Source of the DNA: Aquitalea magnusonii
GTDB taxonomy: Bacteria > Pseudomonadota > Gammaproteobacteria > Burkholderiales > Chromobacteriaceae
Direction: 5' to 3'
DNA: 64,000 bases
Assembly: GCF_002217795.2 (NCBI RefSeq)
Contig: NZ_AP018823.1
Location: forward strand, 4,154,001-4,218,000
Shown: positions 1-8,556 of the stretch, piece after piece
How the letters are laid out: every line of letters begins with the position of its first letter
Position numbering within the stretch: position 1 is the stretch's first letter
Made by a program: the position numbers and the translations under genes
Notes under the pieces: model-generated
Told to the model about the DNA's origin: nothing
The model's database searches: none
Seen by the model: the letters and a program-made list of their open reading frames with translations, nothing else

Positions 1-497
1 AGATGCGTATGGCCTTGTGCATTGCTTATTCCATATTCAGGCTCCCCATTATTAATGGAAAGCGCATACTCGGCATGCGCAATGGGAACTCCATCTTCAT
101 CAAGTAATTGATAGAAATCATTAAACTTTACTTTGCTATTTTGGGATGCTGAATCTGATTCAGGCTGGATGTGACTTGGTGCTATTTCATCGGCAACGGT
201 GTGATGGGCGACATGCTGTGAAATTGCATTCAGCCGTGGTTTTGGCTCACATGCACAGCAACAGATATCACCATGCAAGGCCACAGCTCTTGTTTGGCCT
301 GCGTGAATTTCGTTCATCACATTCCGTGGCCCTATGCAAATAATATATCCGGTAGTATTACAGACCGGACATTGAAATCGGTCCCGTTCCAGTATCATGT
401 TCAAGCCCATGATCTTGCCACGCCCGGTTCCAATGATTCTGGCCGGTGGCTTGCTGGTACTCAGATCACCACTCACGGCAATGGCGCGTTTCCTCAT
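1..497 (-). CDS. PAAR-domain protein, C-terminus beyond the window edge
   Basis: This reading frame is open to the left edge, so only the first 165 codons are present. Translation from ATG at 497, behind an AGGAG ribosome site, begins MRKRAIAVSGDLSTSKPPAR. It contains a CPVC pair, the phrase GPRNVMNEIHAGQ, and a cysteine-rich GDICCCACEPKPRL turn ending near residue 90, which is typical of PAAR proteins that cap the VgrG spike of type VI secretion systems. After a polar linker (about residues 93-122) a second region begins with YQLLDEDGVPIAHAEYALS, resembling the Ig-like or carrier segment that precedes toxin domains in PAAR effectors. The effector domain itself lies outside the window, so its activity cannot be judged. 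No VgrG, immunity or adaptor gene is visible upstream. Confidence 0.85.
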   Translation of the reverse strand, partial: MRKRAIAVSGDLSTSKPPARIIGTGRGKIMGLNMILERDRFQCPVCNTTGYIICIGPRNVMNEIHAGQTRAVALHGDICCCACEPKPRLNAISQHVAHHTVADEIAPSHIQPESDSASQNSKVKFNDFYQLLDEDGVPIAHAEYALSINNGEPEYGISNAQGHTH

Positions 498-790
498 ATC
501 CTGCTCCTGTTTTGTCTTGCGACATCAATCAATACGGTGATTGACACCGAACCCCATTACCGACCAGACATAGAAAATTTCTGGTCAAGGAATATCAAAT
601 AATTTGCTTGGCAAATTCAGAAAACAAGGACAAGAAATTTGATTAGCTATTCGCTGGAGTTTCTGCCTTGCCATCTGCTGAATACAGAAAGCACGACAAT
701 AGATTCATTTCCAGCATCGCCGTAACTGGCAGGTCTGACAGATACAGGTAATTAGCCACGCGGCCATCTGCTTGGAGAAGAAGGAGATAA
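498..790. other. Intergenic region upstream of the PAAR gene
   Basis: No convincing gene is seen. The stretch is AT-rich and holds two inverted repeats: GACCAGA at 562-568 pairing with TCTGGTC at 580-586, and AATTTGC at 601-607 pairing with GCAAATT at 611-617. They lie 65-120 bases upstream of the PAAR start codon, where a promoter and operator would be expected. A short minus-strand frame reaching into the repeat further right is not credible as a gene. Confidence 0.35.
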
Positions 791-815
791 AACAAGGCCG
801 CAACGCGGCCTTGTT
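791..815 (-). terminator. Hairpin downstream of the aphA gene
   Basis: A perfect 11-bp stem (AACAAGGCCGC / GCGGCCTTGTT) closes a 3-base loop. It lies beyond the palindromic repeat that follows the acetylpolyamine amidohydrolase gene. On the minus strand it is followed by TTAT, so it could end the pot-aphA transcript. Confidence 0.6.
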
Positions 816-819
816 ATTT

Positions 820-935
820 AGAACCGCTAACAAAACCGCGTAGAGAACCCGCGCCAAGGTGCGCCGCCGCAGACAGTACATGGCGTACGGCAAGGCGGCG
901 CAACGCTGGAGCGGGGGTTTTGCTAGCGGGTCTTA
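820..935. repeat. Palindromic intergenic repeat, family A, copy 1 (longest)
   Basis: The ends are imperfect inverted repeats: AGAACCGCTAACAAAAC at the left and the complement of AGACCCGCTAGCAAAAC at the right. A GC-rich inner inverted repeat (GCGCCGCC at 861 pairing with GGCGGCGC at 894) lies inside. The right end touches the stop codon of the amidohydrolase gene, giving tandem TAG TAA stops. Shorter relatives lie at 23293-23385 and 46647-46725. It looks like a miniature non-autonomous element or a REP-type extragenic palindrome. Confidence 0.75.
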
Positions 936-1970
936 CTACGCCACGCTCTCAAAACCGGACAACACATTCACCGCATTCACGCCGATGTCCTCCACCGCGT
1001 AGCCGCCTTCCATCACGAACAGCGTGGGCAGGCCCAGTCCGCCAATGGCCTCGCCCATGCGCAGGTAGTCGGCATTTTTCAGAAGGAAGCGGGAGATCGG
1101 GTCCTGCTCGAAGGTATCCACCCCCAGCGACACCACCAGTGCGTCCGGTGCGTAGGCGGCAATCTTGCTGCAGGCATCGGCCAGGGCCGGGCCGTAGTGC
1201 GACCAGTCCGTGCCATGGGCCAGCGGGTAGTTGTGATTGAAGCCCAGCCCGGCACCCTCCCCGGTCTCGTCGGCATGGCCCAGGAAGAAGGGGTATTCCA
1301 CCGTCGGGTCACCATGCAGGGACAAAAACTGCACGTCACTGCGCTGATAGAAAATGCTCTGCGTGCCGTTACCGTGGTGGTAATCCACATCCAGAATCGC
1401 CACCCGTTTGGCGCCACGGTCCAGCATGGCCTGGGCGGCGATGGCGGCGTTGTTGAGGTAGCAATAGCCGCCCATGTAATCCGCCGCGGCATGGTGGCCG
1501 GGCGGACGGCACAGCGCAAAGGTACTGTGCCCGGTGGCCAGCATGGTATCCAGCCCGGTCAACGCCACATTGGCCGAGGAACGGATGGCCTGCCAGGTGC
1601 CGGCGGTGATCGGCACCCCGGCATCGAAGGAGTAATAGCCCATCAGGCCGTCGATGTCCTGCGGAATGCGGTCGGTGCGCAGGCCGCGCACCGGCCATAC
1701 CAGCGGTAGCGCGTCGTGGTTGCGGCCCTCGGCCTGCCACAAGCTCCAGGCCTGCTCCAGAAAACGCACATAGCCGGCGTCATGCACGCGCAACAGCGGC
1801 TCCAGCCCGTGTTCGGTGGGGGCGATGATGTCGCCCAGCCCGGTTTGCCGTACCCGCTGCAACACCATGTCGGCGCGGCTGGGCATTTCAAAGCAGGGTT
1901 TGAGAGTGCCGTCGATCAGCTCGGCATTGCCGTGGTGCAGGTGGTGGTCGTCACTGTAAATCGTCAGCAT
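936..1970 (-). CDS. aphA: Acetylpolyamine amidohydrolase (histone deacetylase family)
   Basis: The 344-residue protein belongs to the zinc-dependent histone-deacetylase fold and matches the length of Mycoplana ramosa acetylpolyamine amidohydrolase. Motifs visible are RPPGHH with the His-His pair at 159-160, LDVDYHHGNGTQ with metal ligands Asp196 and His198, Asp285 in LGVDTFEQDP, and Tyr324 in EGGYA. These sit one residue off the published M. ramosa positions. The enzyme would hydrolyse N-acetylputrescine or related acetylpolyamines to the free amine and acetate. It is the last gene of a polyamine ABC transporter operon, 80 bases after the binding-protein gene, which supports the polyamine substrate over a true lysine deacetylase role. 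The start follows AAGGAGACCTGC. Confidence 0.85.
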   Translation of the reverse strand: MLTIYSDDHHLHHGNAELIDGTLKPCFEMPSRADMVLQRVRQTGLGDIIAPTEHGLEPLLRVHDAGYVRFLEQAWSLWQAEGRNHDALPLVWPVRGLRTDRIPQDIDGLMGYYSFDAGVPITAGTWQAIRSSANVALTGLDTMLATGHSTFALCRPPGHHAAADYMGGYCYLNNAAIAAQAMLDRGAKRVAILDVDYHHGNGTQSIFYQRSDVQFLSLHGDPTVEYPFFLGHADETGEGAGLGFNHNYPLAHGTDWSHYGPALADACSKIAAYAPDALVVSLGVDTFEQDPISRFLLKNADYLRMGEAIGGLGLPTLFVMEGGYAVEDIGVNAVNVLSGFESVA

Positions 1971-2050
1971 GCAGGTCTCCTTGCCGCGGGTGGGAAGCCA
2001 GCGGCATTGTGTTGTGTTTGCAAGGGAAAGCCGGCCTCAGCCGGCAAGTG

Positions 2051-3094
2051 TCATTTCTTCAGCTTGGTCCACACCCGGTCGCGCAGGGCATTGGCCTTGG
2101 CCGAACAGTTCTTGTTGGGCACAAACAGCGCGCGCATGGCAGCGGTGGGGTTGATGGCCGGGTCGGCCTTGAGGTCGGCGACAAAATAGGCCGAGCTGCC
2201 CTTGATGGCGTTGTTGTAGCCGGTGAAGTTGGAGGCTTCGGCGATATTCTTCGGCTCCATCATCCAGTTGATGAACTTGAGCGCGTTATCGCGGTTTTTG
2301 GCACCTTTGGGGATCACCAGATTGTCGTTCCAGAACGGGATGCCTTCTTTCGGATAGACAAACACCGCCGACTTCAGCTTCTGGCGGGTGCGGTAGGCGG
2401 CACCATTCCATTGCTGGTGCATGATGACTTCCTGCGCCTGCATGCGCTCGATGGTGCCGTCGGAGTTATACATGGCCAGCATCGGCTTTTGCGCTTCCAG
2501 CAGGTCCTGGATGCGCTTGGCCTGCTTCGGGTCTTCGGTACACTGGTCCACTTTCAGGTAGATGGCGGCGGCCTTGTACAGCTCGGCCACGTCATTGAGC
2601 GCCACCACCTTGCCCTTGAGCGCGGCCGGCGGGGTGAAGAAGCTCCTCCAGCTATTGTCCAGCTTGCCGCCCGGCACGCGGCTGGCGTCATAGGTAAAGC
2701 CGGTCACGCCCCACATATAAGGTGCGGAGTATTCGCGTTGCGGGTCGAAGTCCGGCTTGTTGAGCGGAGCCTGCACCAGCTTGAAATTGGGCATCTTGCT
2801 GACGTCGATTTTTTCCAGCAGGCCTTCGTCGCGCATGATCTTCACCATGTAGTCGGACGGCACCACCACGTCATAGCCCTTGGCCCCGGCCTTCAGCTTG
2901 GCCAGCAGGGATTCGTTGGAATCAAACACATCCAGGTTCACCTTGATGCCGGTTTCCTTCTCGAAGCGCTTGAGCAAATCCTGCGGGATGTAGTCGGACC
3001 AGTTGTACAGGTTCAGCTCGCCCCCGGCCATGGCCGAGGCGGATACCAGCAGACCAGCCACCAGGGCCAGCGAATGCAGTTTGCAGACTTTCAT
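2051..3094 (-). CDS. potD: Polyamine ABC transporter, periplasmic binding protein
   Basis: A 347-residue PotD/PotF-type solute-binding protein. A signal peptide starting MKVCKLHSLALVAG ends at about SAMAG, followed by ELNLYNWSDYIPQDLL, the usual start of the mature polyamine-binding protein. The phrases VFDSNESLLAKLKAG and YSAPYMWGVTGF are closer to PotD than to PotF. The start at 3094 is chosen because AAGGAG precedes it by eight bases; an upstream in-frame ATG lacks a ribosome site and would bury the signal peptide. It would capture putrescine or spermidine in the periplasm and deliver it to the permeases encoded just upstream. Confidence 0.9.
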   Translation of the reverse strand: MKVCKLHSLALVAGLLVSASAMAGGELNLYNWSDYIPQDLLKRFEKETGIKVNLDVFDSNESLLAKLKAGAKGYDVVVPSDYMVKIMRDEGLLEKIDVSKMPNFKLVQAPLNKPDFDPQREYSAPYMWGVTGFTYDASRVPGGKLDNSWRSFFTPPAALKGKVVALNDVAELYKAAAIYLKVDQCTEDPKQAKRIQDLLEAQKPMLAMYNSDGTIERMQAQEVIMHQQWNGAAYRTRQKLKSAVFVYPKEGIPFWNDNLVIPKGAKNRDNALKFINWMMEPKNIAEASNFTGYNNAIKGSSAYFVADLKADPAINPTAAMRALFVPNKNCSAKANALRDRVWTKLKK

Positions 3095-3160
3095 GGCATT
3101 TCTCCTTCGTATGTTGTGCAACAAGCGAAACATGAGGGGCGGAACAGCCGCCGACCCGGT

Positions 3161-3949
3161 TCAGGACTTGCGCTGGCCCATCCAGTAGGACAGCGCGACA
3201 AAGGCAATGGACACCAGCAGCATCAGCGCCGACACCGCATTCACTTCCGGGGTGATGCCCATGCGGATCAGGCCGAAGATGTACACCGGCAGCGTGGTGG
3301 CACCGGCACCGGCCACAAAAAAGGTGATGACGAAATCGTCCAGCGACACGATGAAGGCCAGCATGGCGCCGGACAGCACGCCCGGCAGGATCAAGGGCAG
3401 GGTCACCCGGCGGAAGGTGGCAAACGGCCCGGCGTACAGGTCCGCCGCGGCTTCCGCCAGCCGTGGGTCCAGCCCTTCCAGCCGGGCGCGGATAGGCAGG
3501 TAGGCAAAGGGAATGCAGAACACGGTGTGGGCAATCAGCACCGTCATCAGCCCCAGGTCCAGCCCCAGCGCCAGGAAAAACAGCAAGGACGCCACGGCAG
3601 TGACAATTTCCGGCACCAAGAGCGGCAGGCCCAGCATGGCATTGATGAAGGCCTGGCCGCGAAAGCGCCTGCCCGCCATGGCCAGCGCCGCCATGGTGGC
3701 AAAGCTGGTAGCCAGCACCGTGGCACCGCAGGCGATGATCAGCGAGTTTTTGGTGGCCCGCAGGATGTTGTCGTTGTCCATCACCTTCAGATACCAGTCG
3801 AAGGAAAAACCGGTCCACAACGTGGCAATGCGGTTGGCGTTGAAGGACAGCACCACCAGCACCACGATGGGCAGGTAGAGGTAGACAAAGGCCAGCATGG
3901 CGGTGGGGGTGACGCCACGGAAGCGCCACAAGTTATTGCTTGCCTGCAT
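3161..3949 (-). CDS. potC: Polyamine ABC transporter, inner-membrane permease (PotC type)
   Basis: A 262-residue protein with about six hydrophobic segments. It carries the EAA loop typical of binding-protein-dependent permeases: LAEAAADLYAGPFATFRRVTLP, around residues 170-190, which contacts the ATPase. The family is BPD_transp_1, PotC/PotI branch. ATG at 3949 follows GGGAGAA and lies one base after the stop of the preceding permease, so translation is coupled. It forms the channel with the PotB-type subunit. Confidence 0.9.
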   Translation of the reverse strand: MQASNNLWRFRGVTPTAMLAFVYLYLPIVVLVVLSFNANRIATLWTGFSFDWYLKVMDNDNILRATKNSLIIACGATVLATSFATMAALAMAGRRFRGQAFINAMLGLPLLVPEIVTAVASLLFFLALGLDLGLMTVLIAHTVFCIPFAYLPIRARLEGLDPRLAEAAADLYAGPFATFRRVTLPLILPGVLSGAMLAFIVSLDDFVITFFVAGAGATTLPVYIFGLIRMGITPEVNAVSALMLLVSIAFVALSYWMGQRKS

Positions 3950-3950
3950 G

Positions 3951-4841
3951 TCATTCTCCCGGAGGGCGCTGGAAGCGCCTGGTGTAAACCCCCATCGCCA
4001 GCAGCACCAGTGCCAGCAACATGAAGGACAAGGCAGCACCGAACGGCCAGTTACGCGCGGTACCAAACTGGTTCTGGATCAGGTTGCCTATCATCAGGCT
4101 CTTGCCGCCGCCCAACAGCTCGGGGATGTAATAGGAGCCGATGGCCGGAATGAACACCAGCAGGCAGCCCGCCACGATGCCGGGCATGGCCAGTGGCAGA
4201 ATCACCCGCCGCAGCGCCTGCCAGCGGTTGGCACCCAGATCGAACGCCGCTTCCACCAGCCGCCAGTCCATTTTTTCCAGACTGGTGTAGATGGGCAGCA
4301 CCATGAAGGGCAGGAAGGAATAGACAAAGCCGATGGCCACCGCCGTGGGGGTGTACAGCACATCCAGTGCGCCCTGACTCAGGCCCAGCGCCGACAGGCT
4401 GCTGTCGATCAGCCCGCCATTGCGTAGCAGCAGCATCCAGGCGTAGGTGCGTACCAGCAGGTTGGTCCAGAAGGGGATGGAAATCAGCAGGATCAGCCGC
4501 TGGCGGGTTTTTTCCTCTTTCAGCGCAATGTACAGCGCGGTGGGAAAGCCGATCAGCAGCGTCACCACCGTGGCAAAACCGGCCAGCAAGAACGAACGGC
4601 CGAAGATTTGCAGGTAATCGCTGTTGAGCGTCAGGCTGTCGTCCAGATCGCGCTCGTACAGAAACTGCACATAGGCATCCAGGCTCCATTCATGCCAGCG
4701 CACGCCGCCGTAGGTGTCCGGGGCCAGCACCGACATCCAGGCCATCAGCAGCATGGGCAGCACCATGAATAACAGCAGGGTGAGCGTGGTGGGAGCCAGC
4801 AGCAGCTTGCGGCGCAAGCGCCGTTGCGGATCAAGCGACAT
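3951..4841 (-). CDS. potB: Polyamine ABC transporter, inner-membrane permease (PotB type)
   Basis: A 296-residue permease with six predicted membrane spans. The first hydrophobic stretch is [19 protein letters not shown], and the EAA loop near residue 210 reads [19 protein letters not shown]. The start MSLDPQRRL at 4841 gives the normal PotB/PotH length. The frame is open for another 122 codons upstream, but that part overlaps the ATPase gene and looks non-coding. The start overlaps the end of the ATPase gene by 11 bases, as in tightly coupled transport operons. Confidence 0.9.
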   Translation of the reverse strand: MSLDPQRRLRRKLLLAPTTLTLLLFMVLPMLLMAWMSVLAPDTYGGVRWHEWSLDAYVQFLYERDLDDSLTLNSDYLQIFGRSFLLAGFATVVTLLIGFPTALYIALKEEKTRQRLILLISIPFWTNLLVRTYAWMLLLRNGGLIDSSLSALGLSQGALDVLYTPTAVAIGFVYSFLPFMVLPIYTSLEKMDWRLVEAAFDLGANRWQALRRVILPLAMPGIVAGCLLVFIPAIGSYYIPELLGGGKSLMIGNLIQNQFGTARNWPFGAALSFMLLALVLLAMGVYTRRFQRPPGE

Positions 4842-5916
4842 GGTCGGCCTCCTGCAGACGATGGAAGGCTCCCGGCAAGGCGGTAATTGCCACGGTATCC
4901 CCTTCCCGCGCCAGCCGCGCCGCGCCGGCGCTGTTGCTGCTGCGCACGCGACAGGGCTGACCATCGGCCAGTTGCACGGTGTAGACGGTATCCACGCCGC
5001 GATACACCACCTCGGACACCACACCGGCCAGCCCGCTGCCGCTGGTGGACAGTTGCAGGCGCTCCGGGCGCACCGCCAGTGCGGCAGCCCCCTCGTGCGA
5101 CTGGTCCAGCACCTGGCCAGGCAGGCTGCCTGCCTGGCCGAAATGCAGCAGGCCATCGGCCACCCGGCCTTGCAGGAAGGAGGTTTCACCGATGAAGTCG
5201 GCCACAAAGCGGTTGGCCGGGCGGTCGTAAATGTCCTCCGGGCTGCCCACCTGTTGCAGCTTGCCCGCCGACATCACCGCGATGCGGTCGGACATGGTGA
5301 GCGCTTCTTCCTGATCGTGAGTGACAAACACAAAGGTGATGCCGGTTTCACGTTGCAGGCGCTTGAGTTCCACCTGCATTTCCTTGCGCAGTTTCAGGTC
5401 CAGTGCGGACAGGGATTCGTCCAGCAGCAATACCTTGGGCGACGGTGCCAGCGCGCGGGCCAGTGCCACGCGCTGCTGCTGGCCGCCGGAGAGCTGGTGC
5501 GGACGACGGCGTGCAAAGCCGCCCAGCTTCACCAGCTCCAGCTTTTCCGCCACGATGGGCTTGATGTCGGCCTGCTTGAAACCGCGCATCTCCAAGCCAA
5601 AGGCCACGTTTTGCTCCACGGTAAGATGCGGAAACAAGGCATAGCTCTGGAATACGGTATTCACCGGGCGCTGAAAGGGCAGCTTGCCGGACAGCGATTC
5701 ACCATACAGGCGGATATCGCCACCGCTGACATCCTCGAAACCGGCAATCATGCGCAGCAAGGTGGTCTTGCCACAGCCGGAGGGGCCAAGCAGGGTGAAA
5801 AATTCGTTCTCGCGGATTTTCAGCGCAATGCTGTCCAGTGCCAGTACCGCGTGTTCATCATGACCAAAACGCTTACAGACATGGTCGATCTCAATTGCCA
5901 CACGATTGCCAGTCAT
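4831..5916 (-). CDS. potA: Polyamine ABC transporter, ATP-binding protein
   Basis: A 361-residue ATPase. Walker A is GPSGCGKTT near residue 44, the ABC signature is [15 protein letters not shown] near 141, Walker B is [12 protein letters not shown], and the switch region contains [13 protein letters not shown]. The C-terminal third is the TOBE-type regulatory domain (VRPERLQL). It energises the two permeases encoded downstream. ATG at 5916 is preceded by AGGAGG and is the first gene of the potA-B-C-D-aphA order, all on the minus strand with small gaps or overlaps. Confidence 0.92.
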   Translation of the reverse strand: MTGNRVAIEIDHVCKRFGHDEHAVLALDSIALKIRENEFFTLLGPSGCGKTTLLRMIAGFEDVSGGDIRLYGESLSGKLPFQRPVNTVFQSYALFPHLTVEQNVAFGLEMRGFKQADIKPIVAEKLELVKLGGFARRRPHQLSGGQQQRVALARALAPSPKVLLLDESLSALDLKLRKEMQVELKRLQRETGITFVFVTHDQEEALTMSDRIAVMSAGKLQQVGSPEDIYDRPANRFVADFIGETSFLQGRVADGLLHFGQAGSLPGQVLDQSHEGAAALAVRPERLQLSTSGSGLAGVVSEVVYRGVDTVYTVQLADGQPCRVRSSNSAGAARLAREGDTVAITALPGAFHRLQEADHVA

Positions 5917-6042
5917 GGCCGTCCTCCTGTGGAAACCAGTGAAATGGGCATGCCGGCCCGGTCTCCGGCAGGCAGGACCTTGGCAATGCATGCATGGGAA
6001 TGTGTCAGCCGCCGTGCGGCCTGCAGATCAGGCCGGGCAGCG

Positions 6043-6288
6043 TCAGCCTGGGGCCGAGCGCACCCGGCCGGTGGCATCGAATATGCCGGGTGGCGATGTC
6101 TGTTGCGAGGCGATGGTCGGTGGGGAAAAAGCGGGTGTAGCCGGATGGCACTCCCACAGCGCGGGCCGCCGGATGAGGTGTGCGCCCAGCACAGTGGCGT
6201 TACGGCTCAGGGTGTCGGCCACGGGCCAGCGGTGCTGGCGGGCCGGGTTTACCGCCATCGGGATAGCGGCAACATCTTCCTTGCGCAT
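6043..6288 (-). CDS. Small protein of unknown function upstream of potA
   Basis: The 81-residue frame starts MRKEDVAAIPMAVNPARQ behind a strong GGAGGAG site at a normal distance. Its first two-thirds have the GC-rich third positions expected of genes in this chromosome. I recognise no domain, membrane segment or signal peptide. It ends 126 bases before potA and points the same way, so it could be the first cistron or a leader frame of the polyamine operon. It may also be a chance open frame; no homologue could be checked. Confidence 0.35.
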   Translation of the reverse strand: MRKEDVAAIPMAVNPARQHRWPVADTLSRNATVLGAHLIRRPALWECHPATPAFSPPTIASQQTSPPGIFDATGRVRSAPG

Positions 6289-6675
6289 GCGGTTTCTCCT
6301 CCGTTTTGTGTGATCGGACATGGCACCGCCGCGAGCGATGGCAGCACGGGGCTGCCGCTCGGGCTGGCATTGCGAGCAAGATGAACCGTCCTGCAGGCCC
6401 GGCCATGACAACGGCCGGACAATCACCCTGGCTGGGGTGTAACAGGTTTGGTCAGATGCTCGGAGTGGTCCGTCTTTTTTTTATTCATTCTGCCAACAAG
6501 CCCGGCAGCGGAAAGATACATAGCGGTCAACTAAGGGATAATTACGGCCAAAAATGCCGTGCGAAGCGCATCGCCAACAACGCCTGCCGGTTTGGACAGG
6601 CCATTCCAGACAGGGCTGGCCTGCTGTCCGACAGCCGCGCAGACCGGGGCGGCCAGGCAGACCAGCGCGACGGTA
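6289..6675. other. Intergenic region between AraC regulator and pot operon
   Basis: No supported gene is seen in these 387 bases. The stretch should contain the promoter of the pot operon and the 3' end of the AraC gene transcript. The most AT-rich part is around 6470-6550. I found no clear hairpin with a U tract or long inverted repeat. Confidence 0.3.
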
Positions 6676-7728
6676 TCAGCGCCGCAAATCGGAGGGTCGC
6701 TTGCCGGTCCAGCGGGCAAAGGCGTGGCGGAAACTGGCCGATTCGGCAAAACCCAGCCGCTCGGCAATCATGCTGATGGACAAGCTGGTTTCCTGCAGCA
6801 GATGCAGTGCTTGCTGGTGCCGTGCCTGATCCAGCAAGGCCTGGAAGGAGGTTCCCAGCGCCGCCAGCTTGCGCCGCAGGGTGCGCTCGGACATGTGCAA
6901 GGTGGCGGTCAGCTCGTCCAGCCGGGCAAAGCGCACCGGGTCGGACTGGATCAGCCGCAGCACCCGCGCCACCAGCGCCGAGCCATGGCTGCTGGCCCAC
7001 TGCTCCTGCTGGCGCTGACATTGCTCCAGCGCCATGTGAAAGCTGACGGCATCGGCCAGCGGCTGCGGCCGGTCCAACCATTTGGCTGGGAATAGCAGTG
7101 CGTTTTCCGTCATGGCAAAGCGGCCGCCCTGGCCAAAAATGGCCGGATAAAGCCCGGCATGCGCAGGCTGGGGAAAGCGCATGTGTACCGCCTTGGGCGA
7201 CCAGCGCACCCCCATGCAGTCACGGGCGATGGTCCACATCGAGGACAGGCACATCTCGGCATTGAAACTGAGCAGATCCGCGCGGTAGCGATAATCATCG
7301 GCAATCAGCCAGGCTTCCTTGTCGCGCACCTCCAGCCGCAGGGTGAAATAGCTGGCCAGCAGCAGGGGAAAACGGATGGCGGTTTCCAGTGCCACCCGCA
7401 GGGTAGGACTGACCAGCATGGTGTAACCCAGAATGCCGTAGTTGGAGGTATGCATGGCATGGCCCAGCCGCAGGCCAAGGGCATCATCCTGCGACAGGCG
7501 GCGGGCGGTGTCGAACACCGTGAGTTCCTGATGATGGTTGATCAGCCGGGCCGGCTCCAGCAGGCGTTCTGGTGGAATGCCGCTGCCGGCCAGCACCTCG
7601 GCTGCGGCAATGCCCTGCTCGGCCAATACATTCACCGTGGTGACAATGGCATGCAGCGACACGGGGCGGCTGGATGCACTATCGTCAACCGGCTGGGCAA
7701 CATTGGCAGAACTGGCGGACCGCGTCAT
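6676..7728 (-). CDS. AraC-family transcriptional regulator (AraC_N / OruR-like)
   Basis: A 350-residue regulator. The N-terminal 190 residues resemble the Arabinose_bd (PF12625) ligand domain, with GLRLGHAMHTSNYGILGYTM and the FxPxHP-equivalent region. The C-terminal AraC double helix-turn-helix begins around residue 255 (HMSERTLRRKLAALGTSF) and ends SASFRHAFARWTGKRPSDLRR. Relatives with this architecture control amino-acid and amine catabolism, for example ornithine or polyamine use. It lies directly upstream of the pot-aphA operon on the same strand and is a plausible regulator of it, which is inference. The start at 7728 follows AAGGATG. Confidence 0.85.
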   Translation of the reverse strand: MTRSASSANVAQPVDDSASSRPVSLHAIVTTVNVLAEQGIAAAEVLAGSGIPPERLLEPARLINHHQELTVFDTARRLSQDDALGLRLGHAMHTSNYGILGYTMLVSPTLRVALETAIRFPLLLASYFTLRLEVRDKEAWLIADDYRYRADLLSFNAEMCLSSMWTIARDCMGVRWSPKAVHMRFPQPAHAGLYPAIFGQGGRFAMTENALLFPAKWLDRPQPLADAVSFHMALEQCQRQQEQWASSHGSALVARVLRLIQSDPVRFARLDELTATLHMSERTLRRKLAALGTSFQALLDQARHQQALHLLQETSLSISMIAERLGFAESASFRHAFARWTGKRPSDLRR

Positions 7729-8077
7729 GTATCATCCTTCGCATTGCACGATTGGCCGGAGCGGCAGGACCGGCTGCATTCATCAGCGGACAAGGCTGTG
7801 ATCTTGCCGACTTGATGCCGGTCCGGCAAGTGAGCCCAGCGCAGGCCATCACGGCAAGACAGCGCATCAAATTTTGTAAAACTACTTGTATATCCTGCCA
7901 AATGGCCGGAACAATACGCGGGCACACACAGTCTGAACTCGCGACCGGCCAGGCCGGCAGACGCAGACACCATCTTGCCACTGCCGCTTGCCGGCAGCGC
8001 GATCACCCCCTGCGGGCTGATACGGCAATGACCTTTCTCTGAGCAAGATTCCGTTCTGGATGGATAAAGCCAATACC
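7729..8077. other. Intergenic region, divergent promoters
   Basis: No gene is supported in this 349-base gap between the AraC gene (minus) and the secreted-protein gene (plus). An AT-rich patch at 7866-7895 (TTTTGTAAAACTACTTGTAT) is the best place for a promoter. I see no hairpin terminator, as expected between divergent genes. Confidence 0.3.
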
Positions 8078-8530
8078 ATGATCACACTGAAGAAAACCGT
8101 TGCCTCCTCCTGCTTCCTGATGCTGGGCCTGCTGTGTGGCCAGGCCAATGCCGCCGTGTCGCTGCTGTCGGTTTCCGATAGCGTCAGCGCCACCGTTGGC
8201 AGTGTGTCCACCTCCTTGCAGAACTCCTCCAAGGCCATCGGCAATATCGCGGAAGGCGACTACAAGGTGGTGGCCGTGGCCCAGGCCGACCAGCCGGGCA
8301 AGACCCAACTGACGCTGGTACCGCTTGCCGCCACCAATACCACCGAGCCGTTCAACCTATTCGTGGCACAAGCGGATGTAAAACGGGGCGGCGTGGAAGT
8401 AGGCCAGATCGTACACGCGCAAAAGCAGGCTTATGGCCTGGCCTTTGCCCGCGCCGACCAGCAGCAGCCGTTTGCCCTGCTGCTGGATCAGGCCTGGAAG
8501 TCTGAAGTTCAGCCCAAGGTGGTTTCCTGA
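8078..8530 (+). CDS. Secreted protein of unknown function
   Basis: The 150-residue product starts MITLKKTVASSCFLMLGLL and has a clear signal peptide cleaved after about QANA. The mature part is small and serine, valine and glutamine rich, without cysteines or recognised motifs. An in-frame ATG at 8060 would add six residues, but the 8078 start gives a cleaner signal peptide. It is probably periplasmic or exported. The stop codon overlaps the likely true start of the DUF2145 gene, so the pair appears to be one transcription unit whose products act together. I do not know the function. Confidence 0.6.
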   Translation: MITLKKTVASSCFLMLGLLCGQANAAVSLLSVSDSVSATVGSVSTSLQNSSKAIGNIAEGDYKVVAVAQADQPGKTQLTLVPLAATNTTEPFNLFVAQADVKRGGVEVGQIVHAQKQAYGLAFARADQQQPFALLLDQAWKSEVQPKVVS

Positions 8531-8556
8531 TTTTCCCGCGCCTCAAAGCCCTGCTC

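Noticed and set aside
20..602. Two plus-strand frames at the left edge
   Set aside because: They are antisense to the PAAR gene, whose cysteine motifs and ribosome site are clear on the minus strand.
705..893. A 62-codon minus-strand frame partly inside the palindromic repeat
   Set aside because: Its sequence is the palindromic repeat and a terminator hairpin, there is no ribosome site, and the composition is that of the repeat.
2009..4024. A 671-codon plus-strand frame opposite the pot transporter genes
   Set aside because: It lies antisense to clearly identified potD and potC, with glutamine/histidine-rich text typical of GC-rich shadow frames.
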